Shown here one piece after another: positions 24,807 to 32,701 of a stretch of 64,000 bases of DNA. Origin of the DNA: Bacillota bacterium (GTDB lineage Bacteria > Bacillota > Clostridia > Acetivibrionales > DSM-1351); NCBI GenBank assembly GCA_023393115.1, contig JAEWMS010000024.1, forward strand, positions 1 through 64,000. Reading direction: 5' to 3'. The notes beneath the pieces were generated by a model, which ran no database searches, was not told the DNA's origin, and saw nothing but the letters and a program-made list of their open reading frames with translations. The position numbers and the translations under genes were made by a program. Position 1 is the stretch's first letter. Each line of letters starts with the position of its first letter.

Positions 24807-25280
24807 ATGAACCATTCAAGATTTGAAATTGTGAGTGATATTTTAACCAAATATGATAATAACAAATCATATCTTATAGCAGTTTTACAGGAGATTCAGA
24901 ACGAGTATAAATATTTGCCGGAGGATATATTGGAATATGTGGCTGAAAAGCTGGATATCAACCTTTCAAAAATATTTAGTGTTGCAACATTCTATGAAAA
25001 CTTTTCACTTGTTCCCAAAGGAAAATATATAATAAAGGTTTGCGACGGCACTGCCTGTCATGTAAGAAAATCAATCCCAATATTAAATGCCATGAGAAAA
25101 GAACTCGGACTCAGTGACAGCAAGCATACCACCGATGACATGTTGTTTACCGTTGAAACGGTATCCTGCCTCGGGGCGTGCGGACTTGCACCGGTTATTA
25201 CAATAAATGATAAAGTGTATGCCAAAATGACACCTGATTCAACAGTTGAAATAATTAGGACTTTAAGGAGTGACGGATAG
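24807..25280 (+). CDS. hydC: NAD-linked [FeFe]-hydrogenase subunit, NuoE-like (HydC)
   Basis: A 157-residue NuoE-type [2Fe-2S] protein: helical N-terminus (LIAVLQEIQNEYKYLPEDIL, ATFYENFSLVPKGKYIIKVC) and a thioredoxin-fold cluster domain with ligands in VCDGTACHVR and SCLGACGLAP. It is the small electron-transfer subunit of the trimeric, probably electron-bifurcating hydrogenase that uses NADH and ferredoxin. ATG follows AAGGAGGCGAAGAA. First gene of the hydrogenase locus; a structured leader of 173 bases separates it from hydB. Confidence 0.95.
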   Translation: MNHSRFEIVSDILTKYDNNKSYLIAVLQEIQNEYKYLPEDILEYVAEKLDINLSKIFSVATFYENFSLVPKGKYIIKVCDGTACHVRKSIPILNAMRKELGLSDSKHTTDDMLFTVETVSCLGACGLAPVITINDKVYAKMTPDSTVEIIRTLRSDG

Positions 25281-25453
25281 TTTGAATTTATGGCCGTGAA
25301 ATATTCAAAATATTATTCCAAATATTTTGAAAGCGCACATGGCCAATTAACCTCCCATATTCGCCACATAGCGAATATGGGAGTGTACAAATTTCATTAC
25401 ATTTTGTAGCCACTATGTTGGCTCAAAGCCCTAAAGGGCTTTAGGAGGTTAAT
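25281..25453 (+). promoter_or_regulatory. Structured leader of hydB with anti-Shine-Dalgarno (candidate RNA switch)
   Basis: Hairpin 1 (25291-25345): TGGCC...GGCCA closing a perfect inner stem TTCAAAATATT / AATATTTTGAA. ATTAACCTCC (25346-25355) is the exact complement of the hydB ribosome site GGAGGTTAAT (25444-25453). Hairpin 2 (25352-25383): CTCCCATATTCGC / GCGAATATGGGAG, which uses part of the same CCTCC. Hairpin 3: AAAGCCC-TAAA-GGGCTTT directly before the ribosome site. Anti-SD pairing and hairpin 2 exclude each other. The 3' third resembles the leader at 29051. Confidence 0.65.
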
Positions 25454-27322
25454 ATGATAAAGAATCTCGAGGAATTAAAAACCTTTTCTGCCAAGTCTTC
25501 AGACGCATTAGACAATCAGAAAAAGAAGGTTTTGGTTTGTGCCGGTACCGGATGCGTTGCCGGGGGATCCATTGAAATTTTTAACAGAATAAAAGAACTG
25601 ATAGAAGCTCATGATCTATTGGTTGACATAGAGCTTGATTACGAAAAAGAGGGAATAGGAGTCAAGAAAAGCGGCTGTCACGGCTTCTGTGAAATGGGTC
25701 CACTGGTAAGGATAGAGCCTGAAAACTACTTGTACCTGAGAGTCCAGTTGGAGGACTGCGTAGAGATAGTTGAAAGAACCCTGCTCAATAATGAGCCCGT
25801 GGAGCGCTTGATGTTCAGCTCGGAAAATCGTATTTATAAAGCTCAGGAGGATATCCCCTTCTACCATAAGCAGACCAGAATGGTTTTGAAGAACTGCGGA
25901 AGCATAAATGCCGAATCCCTTGCAGAATATGTTGCAAAAGGTGGATATGCAGCTCTTTCCAAGGTGTTGTTTGAAATGAAACCTGATGAGGTCTGTCAAT
26001 CAATTATCGACTCCAACCTTAGAGGAAGAGGAGGTGGGGGTTATCCGGCAGGTAGAAAGTGGTCTCAGGTACTCCGCCAGCAGAGCGATATCAAGTATGT
26101 TGTGTGCAACGGGGACGAGGGTGACCCAGGAGCCTTTATGGACAGAAGTATTATGGAGGGTGATCCTCACGGTGTAATAGAGGGTATGCTCATTGCAGGT
26201 TACGCAACAAAAAGTACCGCCGGATACATATATGTTAGAGCAGAATATCCCCTGGCCGTTGAGAGATTGAGAATAGCTATCGAAGACGCGAGAAAACATG
26301 GTCTTCTAGGTCAGAATATATTAAATTCCGGTTTCTCCTTTGACATTAATATCAATAAAGGGGCCGGCGCCTTTGTTTGCGGTGAGGGCAGCGCGCTGAC
26401 GGCTTCAATTGAGGGTGAAAGAGGAATGCCGAGGGTCAAGCCTCCCAGAACTGTAGAAAAAGGCTTATGGCAAAAGCCTACAGTACTGAATAATGTAGAA
26501 ACTTACGCAAACGTACCGCTGATAGTAAATAACGGAAGCGATTGGTTTAAGGGTATTGGCCCTGAGAACAGTCCGGGCACAAAAGCTTTTGCTATTACCG
26601 GTAACGTAAATAATACCGGACTGATTGAAGTTCCTATGGGAACAACGCTGAGAGAAGTAATATTCGACATTGGCGGCGGAATCAAAGACAATAAAAAATT
26701 CAAGGCTGTTCAGATTGGTGGACCCTCAGGAGGGTGTCTGACAGAAGAACATCTGGATCTCCCCCTTGATTTTGATTCCTTAAAGAAGGTCGGTGCAATG
26801 ATAGGTTCAGGTGGTTTGGTTGTAATGGACGAAGACACCTGTATGGTCGAAGTGGCGAGATTTTTTATGAATTTCACCCAGAATGAGTCCTGCGGAAAGT
26901 GCGTTCCCTGCAGAGAAGGAACCAAAAGAATGCTGGAAATTCTCGAGAAAATTGTTGCCGGAAAAGGTTCATTAAAGGATCTTGACTTGCTTGAGGAACT
27001 GGCTGACACCATAAGTACTACAGCGCTGTGTGGTTTGGGTAAATCGGCAGCAAGCCCGGTGGTAAGTACACTGAAGTATTTCAGAGATGAATATGTTGAA
27101 CACGTTGTTGATAAAAAATGTTGCACACATACCTGTAAAGCTCTGGGTTCAATAGTAATTGAAAGTGAAAAATGCAAGGGCTGCAGCAAATGTGCGAGGA
27201 TTTGTCCCGTTCAGGCAATCAGCGGGAAGGTCAAAGAGCCTTACACTATAAACCAGAGTAAATGTATAAAGTGCGGGGCTTGTATTGAGGCTTGCAGTTT
27301 TAAAGCCATTAAGGAGGTTTAA
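25454..27322 (+). CDS. hydB: NAD-linked [FeFe]-hydrogenase subunit, NuoF-like (HydB)
   Basis: A 622-residue flavoprotein with, in order: an N-terminal thioredoxin-like [2Fe-2S] domain (CAGTGCVAGG, KSGCHGFCEMGP), the NuoF core binding FMN and NADH (RGRGGGGYPAGRKW, VCNGDEGDPGAFMDR, GAGAFVCGEGSAL), the [4Fe-4S] site ESCGKCVPCREGTKRM, and two C-terminal ferredoxin clusters (CKGCSKCARICP, CIKCGACIEAC). It oxidises NADH and distributes electrons in the trimeric hydrogenase. ATG follows TTTAGGAGGTTAAT, a site that the leader can sequester. hydA starts seven bases after it. Confidence 0.97.
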   Translation: MIKNLEELKTFSAKSSDALDNQKKKVLVCAGTGCVAGGSIEIFNRIKELIEAHDLLVDIELDYEKEGIGVKKSGCHGFCEMGPLVRIEPENYLYLRVQLEDCVEIVERTLLNNEPVERLMFSSENRIYKAQEDIPFYHKQTRMVLKNCGSINAESLAEYVAKGGYAALSKVLFEMKPDEVCQSIIDSNLRGRGGGGYPAGRKWSQVLRQQSDIKYVVCNGDEGDPGAFMDRSIMEGDPHGVIEGMLIAGYATKSTAGYIYVRAEYPLAVERLRIAIEDARKHGLLGQNILNSGFSFDININKGAGAFVCGEGSALTASIEGERGMPRVKPPRTVEKGLWQKPTVLNNVETYANVPLIVNNGSDWFKGIGPENSPGTKAFAITGNVNNTGLIEVPMGTTLREVIFDIGGGIKDNKKFKAVQIGGPSGGCLTEEHLDLPLDFDSLKKVGAMIGSGGLVVMDEDTCMVEVARFFMNFTQNESCGKCVPCREGTKRMLEILEKIVAGKGSLKDLDLLEELADTISTTALCGLGKSAASPVVSTLKYFRDEYVEHVVDKKCCTHTCKALGSIVIESEKCKGCSKCARICPVQAISGKVKEPYTINQSKCIKCGACIEACSFKAIKEV

Positions 27323-27328
27323 TAATTT

Positions 27329-29050
27329 ATGTCAAACATGATTATAGATGGACAATTAATTGAATATGATGAGGAAAAAAACATTCTTTCTGTTATTCGT
27401 AAAGCGGGTATAGAACTGCCTACCTTTTGCTATCACTCCGAACTGAGTGTTTACGGTGCCTGCAGAATGTGCATGGTTGAAGATAAATGGGGGAACACCA
27501 TTACCTCCTGTTCAACTCCTCCCAAGGACGGAATGGAGGTTTGGACAAATACCGATAAATTGAAGAAACATAGAAAAATGATTCTGGAGCTGTTGCTGGC
27601 AAATCACGACAGGGATTGTACCACCTGTGAGAAAAGCGGTAGGTGCAAGCTGCAGGAAATTGCTCTGAAAGTCGGCGTAAAGCAAATCAGATTCGGTCAG
27701 GAAAAGAAGTTGCTGCCAATTGATGACCTGGGCCCTTCAATCGTAAGGAACCCTAACAAATGTATTCTGTGCGGTGACTGTGTAAGAGCCTGTCAGGAAT
27801 TACAGGGCGTTGGTGTGCTGGATTTCGCATACAGAGGCTCAAATCTTCAGGTAACAACTGCCTTTAATAAGCCCCTCCATGAGGTGGACTGCATAAACTG
27901 CGGACAGTGCCGTGTGGTATGCCCTACCGGTGCCTTGCTGATTAAGAAGGACATAGACAGGGCATATGAGGCCTTACAGGACAAGAATAAGCGTGTTATT
28001 GCTCAGATTGCACCGGCAGTGAGAGTTGCTATCGGCGAGGAGTTCGGAATGGAGCCAGGCGCCATCACTATGGGCAAAATTGTTGCAGCCCTTAGAAAGC
28101 TGGGCTTTGATCAAATATTCGACACTGCTGTCGGCGCCGATCTCACAGTTATTGAAGAAGCTGAAGAGCTCATGGAAAGAGTGCAAAACAGAGATAGACT
28201 CAAATCAGCTGATCCTTCAAGAAAGAATTATCCGCTCTTCAGCTCCTGCTGTCCTGCTTGGTTCAAGTATGTGGAACAGAAGCATCCTGAACTGATGGAT
28301 AATGTATCCTCCTGCCGTTCTCCGCAGCAGATGTTCGGTGTGGTTATAAAGGAGCAGTTTAAGAAGCTCTATAAAGATGACGGAAAAGAAAACGTAGTTA
28401 TAGCAATCATGCCCTGTACTGCTAAAAAGTTTGAGGCGGCAAGGCCGGAAAACACCACAGATGGAATCAGAGATGTGGACATGGTTATTACCACTCAGGA
28501 GCTGGCTATAATGATCCAGCAGAACGGTATAATATTCAACGAGCTTGAAGATGAAGCCCTTGATATGCCCTTTGGCTTTACCAGTGGTGCTGGTGTAATA
28601 TTCGGCGTAAGCGGTGGTGTTTCGGAAGCGGTTTTAAGATATTACTATAAGGAGAAAACCTCTTCAACCCTGCAAAGCATATCCTACTCCGGTGTTAGGG
28701 GAATGGAATGTGTAAAGGAGGCTAGTGCTGAGGTTGACGGTAGAAATATCAAAATAGCTGTGGTTCATGGACTTAAGAACGCAGAAACCCTCATAAAAAA
28801 GATTGAAAAAGGCGAAGAAAGCTTTGATTTTGTCGAAGTAATGGCGTGCCCTGAAGGTTGTATCGGGGGAGCCGGACAGCCAATTCCTCAGAGTAAAGAA
28901 GTGAGAAGTAAGAGGGCCAAAGGAATATATCGGGTTGACAAAGCCTCACCAATAAAGAGGTCCGAGGATAATCCGGCTATTGATGCCCTGTACAATGGAA
29001 TATTAATAAGCAACAGAGAGATACTTCACAGGCATAAGCATCATAAGTAA
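27329..29050 (+). CDS. hydA: [FeFe]-hydrogenase catalytic subunit (HydA)
   Basis: A 573-residue hydrogenase. Domains in order: plant-type [2Fe-2S] (Cys34, 45, 48, 61), His-Cys3 cluster (His93, Cys97, 100, 106), two [4Fe-4S] clusters (Cys145-155 and Cys188-198), then the H-cluster domain with L1 SSCCPAW (Cys307-308), L2 MPCTAKKFE (Cys363) and L3 MACPEGCIGGAGQP (Cys507, 511). It makes or consumes H2 in the cytoplasm, coupled to NADH and ferredoxin through HydB and HydC. L1 has Ser-Ser instead of the usual Thr-Ser, a mild variation. Confidence 0.97.
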   Translation: MSNMIIDGQLIEYDEEKNILSVIRKAGIELPTFCYHSELSVYGACRMCMVEDKWGNTITSCSTPPKDGMEVWTNTDKLKKHRKMILELLLANHDRDCTTCEKSGRCKLQEIALKVGVKQIRFGQEKKLLPIDDLGPSIVRNPNKCILCGDCVRACQELQGVGVLDFAYRGSNLQVTTAFNKPLHEVDCINCGQCRVVCPTGALLIKKDIDRAYEALQDKNKRVIAQIAPAVRVAIGEEFGMEPGAITMGKIVAALRKLGFDQIFDTAVGADLTVIEEAEELMERVQNRDRLKSADPSRKNYPLFSSCCPAWFKYVEQKHPELMDNVSSCRSPQQMFGVVIKEQFKKLYKDDGKENVVIAIMPCTAKKFEAARPENTTDGIRDVDMVITTQELAIMIQQNGIIFNELEDEALDMPFGFTSGAGVIFGVSGGVSEAVLRYYYKEKTSSTLQSISYSGVRGMECVKEASAEVDGRNIKIAVVHGLKNAETLIKKIEKGEESFDFVEVMACPEGCIGGAGQPIPQSKEVRSKRAKGIYRVDKASPIKRSEDNPAIDALYNGILISNREILHRHKHHK

Positions 29051-29219
29051 AAAGAGTATATATATTTCAAAGTAGATATAGTCGGTGAAGATGGAGGTTA
29101 GATTGAAAGACTTCGCTAATGCTTGTCATCCAATTAACCTCCTTTATTCACCTCACAGCGGTAAAGGATATAAATTTTTATTACATTTTGTGGCCGATAA
29201 AGCGGCTTAGGAGGTCAAT
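29051..29219 (+). promoter_or_regulatory. Structured leader of Cys-rich mini-protein, related to hydB leader
   Basis: CAATTAACCTCC (29131-29142) can pair upstream with GGAGGTTAGATTG (29093-29105) or downstream with the ribosome site GGAGGTCAAT (29210-29219, one mismatch), so two exclusive folds are possible. The 3' part is shared with the hydB leader: AAATTT, then ATTACATTTTGT, a GCC...GGC mini-stem and TTAGGAGGT. This is a second, diverged copy of the same element. Confidence 0.6.
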
Positions 29220-29354
29220 ATGTCTGAATGTATAAATTGTTACATAAAAAATGGTAATACAGAGGAAGGTTTTTCAATATGCGAAAAACTTTCAGTGGTA
29301 GATGATACAAAAACAGATATGGAATATGATTGTTTCAGTTGTAATTACAAATAA
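29220..29354 (+). CDS. Cys-rich 44-residue mini-protein
   Basis: A short frame starting MSECINCYIKNGN and ending YDCFSCNYK, with cysteines at 4, 7, 21, 38 and 41. The CxxC pairs at each end suggest a zinc knuckle or rubredoxin-like metal site. ATG follows TTAGGAGGTCAAT at ideal spacing, and it is preceded by a leader related to that of hydB, which argues strongly that it is translated. It lies between hydA and the promoter of the sensory hydrogenase operon. I know no family for it; a regulator, maturation helper or electron-carrier peptide for the hydrogenase are all possible. Confidence 0.7.
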   Translation: MSECINCYIKNGNTEEGFSICEKLSVVDDTKTDMEYDCFSCNYK

Positions 29355-29411
29355 GAAGGAATAAAAGCGTAAAAGCACCGTGAAAAACAATTGAAATGGA
29401 GAATATTTCGA

Positions 29412-29462
29412 TTGACAGAAAATTAACAATGGTTTACAATTGTATTGTTATTAGTTTAACAA
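29412..29462 (+). promoter_or_regulatory. Promoter of sensory hydrogenase operon with Rex operator
   Basis: TTGACA (29412-29417), 17 bases, TACAAT (29435-29440), immediately followed by TTGTTATTAGTTTAACAA (29445-29462), which matches the Rex consensus TTGTTAANNNNTTAACAA at all but one defined position. Rex would repress when NAD+/NADH is high. Confidence 0.8.
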
Positions 29463-29484
29463 TCTGCAGAAGGGGACTGATGCA

Positions 29485-29742
29485 ATGCTTGATATTTATG
29501 TATGCGTAGGAAGCTCTTGTCATCTTAAGGGTTCATATCAAATAATCAACTGCTTCCAGAGACTAATAAAGGAAAACCGTTTGGAGGCGAAGGCCACCTT
29601 GAAGGCATCCTTTTGTATGGGGAAATGTACAAATGGAGTTTGCGTTAAAGTTGGAGATGCTTTCTATGGAGATGTAGCTATTGTCAACGCCGAAAGTTTT
29701 TTCATCGACAAGGTAATTAACAGGCTAGGTGCGGGTTTATGA
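29485..29742 (+). CDS. Thioredoxin-like [2Fe-2S] ferredoxin
   Basis: An 85-residue NuoE/HoxE C-terminal-domain-like protein with four cysteines in CVGSSCHLKG and FCMGKCTNGVCV. It is the isolated [2Fe-2S] thioredoxin-fold domain without the helical NuoE part. ATG follows AGAAGGGGACTGATGCA. Its last codons overlap the sensory hydrogenase start by four bases, so it is most likely an electron carrier dedicated to HydS. Confidence 0.9.
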   Translation: MLDIYVCVGSSCHLKGSYQIINCFQRLIKENRLEAKATLKASFCMGKCTNGVCVKVGDAFYGDVAIVNAESFFIDKVINRLGAGL

Positions 29743-31463
29743 GTATAATTCAATTTAAGGAAGCCAATTGTAAAAACTGCTATAAATGCATACGGAGCTG
29801 CCCGGTTAATGCCATTGCTTTTAGAAACGACCAGGCAGAAATTATCCATGATGAATGTACTCTGTGCGGGAATTGTCTTAAAATCTGCCCTCAAAATGCC
29901 AAAAGCGTAAACAGCGAAATTGACAAGGTTAAGACGTATATCAAAAAGAAGGAAAAGGTTTATGTAAGCCTTGCTCCCTCATTTATTTCGGCCTATGATT
30001 ATGATGAAAAATGGCTGTACTGCGCTCTTAAAAAACTTGGCTTCACGCATATTGAAGGAACTGCAAACGGTGCATATCAAGTATCCAGACAGTACGAAAA
30101 ACTTCTAAATAAAAAAGAAATGAAAAATATTATTACCAGCTGCTGCTCCTCAATAATACTTCTAATAGAAAAGTATTATCCCCAGCTTATTGGACAGCTT
30201 GCACCGGTAGTATCACCTATGATAGCTCATGCAAAAATGCTGAGAGAAACATATGGACAAAGAATCAGGGTAGTATTCATAGGTCCCTGCATATCAAAAA
30301 AAGTGGAATGCAACGATCTGCAGAATGAAAATCAGATAGATGCAGTGTTAACCTTCGACGACCTGGACAAGTGGTTTGAAGAGGAGGGCATAAGCCCAGA
30401 CCAGGACCTATCGGAGGAAATGAAGAACTTTGATACAATTACAAGAATTTATCCTGTACCTGGAGGGATTCTTAAAACCATAGACAAAAACAGTAGGAAA
30501 AATTATCGTTCAATTAGTGTGGATGGTATTGAACGATGTATCGATATATTAAATTCGATAATCGAGGGAAATATAGAAAACTATTTTATTGAAATGAGTA
30601 GTTGTACCGGAGGCTGTATTGCAGGTCCATGTATGAAGCATGCACAGGGCGGCTTTCTGACCTCAAGGGAAAGATTATTGAATTATGCAAAGAGAACTTC
30701 GGTTAATCATAATGACAGTAAAAATTCAGTGATGATGGCAACAAAAATAGATTTTTCAAAAACTTTTATCGACCGCTCTAAAATAACCGAACAGCCTTCA
30801 GAGGCAGTTATTCAAGGTATTCTGAACAGTATAGGGAAATTCAGTAAGGACAAGGAACTGAACTGTGGTGCCTGCGGATATCCCTCCTGCAGAGAGAAGG
30901 CAATTGCGGTATATATGGGAAAAGCACAGGTTCATATGTGTTTGCCCTATATGAGAGAAAGAGCAGAATCTATTTCAAATATAATTATCAATTACACACC
31001 TAATGCAATTTTTGCACTTGATAAGAACTTGAATATTCAGGAAATTAACAAATCTGCAAAGACAATGTTCAAGTTGGGTGATACAGATGTGGAAGGTAAG
31101 AATATTAAAGAAATATTAAGATGTGAGTTTTTTGAAAAAGTTCTTGAGAATGACGAGAATATTTATGACGAAAAGTATGTTTATGAAGAATATAACCTGA
31201 TTGTCAAACAATCAATTATAAATGTAAGTAAACATAACACCTTGATTGTATTGATAAATGATATTACAGATGAGGAAAATCAAAGACAGAAAATATACGA
31301 AAGCCGTTCTCAGAACATTGAAATTGCACAAAAGGTTATGGAAAAGCAAATGATAGTTGCGCAGGAAATAGCAAGCCTGCTCGGAGAAACAACAGCAGAG
31401 ACAAAGGTTGCGCTAACGAAACTAAAAAAATCGATTATGTCAGAGATGGGTGAAGGTGAGTGA
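29739..31463 (+). CDS. hydS: PAS-containing sensory [FeFe]-hydrogenase (HydS)
   Basis: A 574-residue protein. Order: two [4Fe-4S] clusters (Cys11-21, Cys40-50), H-cluster domain with L1 TSCCSS (Cys135-136), L2 GPCISKKVE (Cys184) and L3 SSCTGGCIAGPC (about 289-298), an additional cysteine domain CGACGYPSCREKA...VHMC (about 378-401), a PAS domain (about 410-510) and a C-terminal coiled helix. This matches the putative sensory (group C-type) hydrogenases that report H2 or redox state to a partner. L1 lacks the CCP-x-W pattern of catalytic enzymes. Overlaps the next gene, a phosphatase, by four bases. Confidence 0.93.
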   Translation: MSIIQFKEANCKNCYKCIRSCPVNAIAFRNDQAEIIHDECTLCGNCLKICPQNAKSVNSEIDKVKTYIKKKEKVYVSLAPSFISAYDYDEKWLYCALKKLGFTHIEGTANGAYQVSRQYEKLLNKKEMKNIITSCCSSIILLIEKYYPQLIGQLAPVVSPMIAHAKMLRETYGQRIRVVFIGPCISKKVECNDLQNENQIDAVLTFDDLDKWFEEEGISPDQDLSEEMKNFDTITRIYPVPGGILKTIDKNSRKNYRSISVDGIERCIDILNSIIEGNIENYFIEMSSCTGGCIAGPCMKHAQGGFLTSRERLLNYAKRTSVNHNDSKNSVMMATKIDFSKTFIDRSKITEQPSEAVIQGILNSIGKFSKDKELNCGACGYPSCREKAIAVYMGKAQVHMCLPYMRERAESISNIIINYTPNAIFALDKNLNIQEINKSAKTMFKLGDTDVEGKNIKEILRCEFFEKVLENDENIYDEKYVYEEYNLIVKQSIINVSKHNTLIVLINDITDEENQRQKIYESRSQNIEIAQKVMEKQMIVAQEIASLLGETTAETKVALTKLKKSIMSEMGEGE

Positions 31464-32632
31464 GCCTCTACATTGATGTTAACTACGAAAGTTTAAATAA
31501 ATTTAAGGAAGAATTATGCGGGGACAAGGTAGAAATAATCAGAAGCTCCGACTCTGTGGTAGTTGTCCTGGCAGACGGTTTGGGGAGTGGGGTGAAGGCT
31601 AACATTCTTGCCACTCTTACCTCCAAAATAATCGGAACCATTATGTCAAACGGCCTGGATATTGATGAGGCTGTAAATACTATTGCAAGTACTCTGCCTG
31701 TTTGCAAGGAACGCGGAGTTGCATATTCAACCTTTTCAATTATACAAATATTCAATAACGGTGAAGGTTATCTTGTAGAATTCGACAATCCTGCGGTTAT
31801 GCGCTTAAGAAAAGGGAAGCTGCTGGAGATTGAAACTGAAAGTCGTGAAGTGGGCGGAAAAGTGATTAATGAAGCCAGATTTACAGTCAGTCCTGATGAC
31901 TTATTCATAATGATTAGTGATGGTGTAATTCACGCAGGTATTGGGCAAACCTTGAATCTGGGCTGGCAATGGAGCAACGTAAGGGAGTATGTTCAGAAAA
32001 CCTATAAAAAGGACATGTCTTCAAAAGCTATTGCAAAACTTCTATTGTCGGCCTGTGACAGCCTGTACGCCAATGAGCCCGGGGATGATACTACAGTAGT
32101 AGCTCTGAAAGCAAAGAAGCCCGTCAAGCTTAATTTGATGATTGGTCCCCCGGTGGATTCCAGCAAGGACAGGGATATTGTAACCAAATTCATTAGTAGA
32201 GAGGGAAAGAAGGTTGTGTGTGGAGGAACCACTTCACAAATTGTCTCTCGTGAAACTCAGAAGGAAATTAAGACTTCAATTGAATATTTTAATCCTGCAG
32301 TTCCTCCCACTGCAGAGATAGAAGGAATAAATCTGACCACCGAAGGAGTCCTGACTCTCAGAAAGACCCTTGAACTCCTGAAAACCTGTGTTTCACCTGA
32401 GAGTACCATGAGTGATTATCTTAAGCTGAATAAGAAGGATGGAGCTTCAAAACTCTCTAAAATGCTACTTGAGGAAAGTACCAGCATTTATTTCTTTATC
32501 GGTCAGGCCATTAATCCGGCACACCAGAATCCGGAATTTCCGCTCAATATGGGCTTGAAATTCAAGCTTGTAGAAGAAATTGCCGGTTTGTTGAGACAGG
32601 CAGGTAAACATATTACCATTGAATACTGTTAG
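31460..32632 (+). CDS. SpoIIE/PP2C-type serine phosphatase
   Basis: A 390-residue protein whose first 215 residues form a PP2C-like domain: VVVLADGLGSGVKANILATL (the DG metal site), FIMISDGVIHAGIGQ and EPGDDTTVVALKAKKP (second metal aspartates). The remaining 170 residues are helical and unassigned (STMSDYLKLNKKDG, FFIGQAINPAHQNPEF). Co-translated with HydS, it is the likely output module of the sensory hydrogenase, dephosphorylating a Ser/Thr-phosphorylated protein. The target, possibly an anti-sigma antagonist or a hydrogenase subunit, is not in the window. Confidence 0.9.
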   Translation: MSLYIDVNYESLNKFKEELCGDKVEIIRSSDSVVVVLADGLGSGVKANILATLTSKIIGTIMSNGLDIDEAVNTIASTLPVCKERGVAYSTFSIIQIFNNGEGYLVEFDNPAVMRLRKGKLLEIETESREVGGKVINEARFTVSPDDLFIMISDGVIHAGIGQTLNLGWQWSNVREYVQKTYKKDMSSKAIAKLLLSACDSLYANEPGDDTTVVALKAKKPVKLNLMIGPPVDSSKDRDIVTKFISREGKKVVCGGTTSQIVSRETQKEIKTSIEYFNPAVPPTAEIEGINLTTEGVLTLRKTLELLKTCVSPESTMSDYLKLNKKDGASKLSKMLLEESTSIYFFIGQAINPAHQNPEFPLNMGLKFKLVEEIAGLLRQAGKHITIEYC

Positions 32633-32701
32633 TACTTAATACCGTATATATAATTATTATTAATCCACTGACAATTGACGGGAATACTTTATGGAGGAAC
32701 T

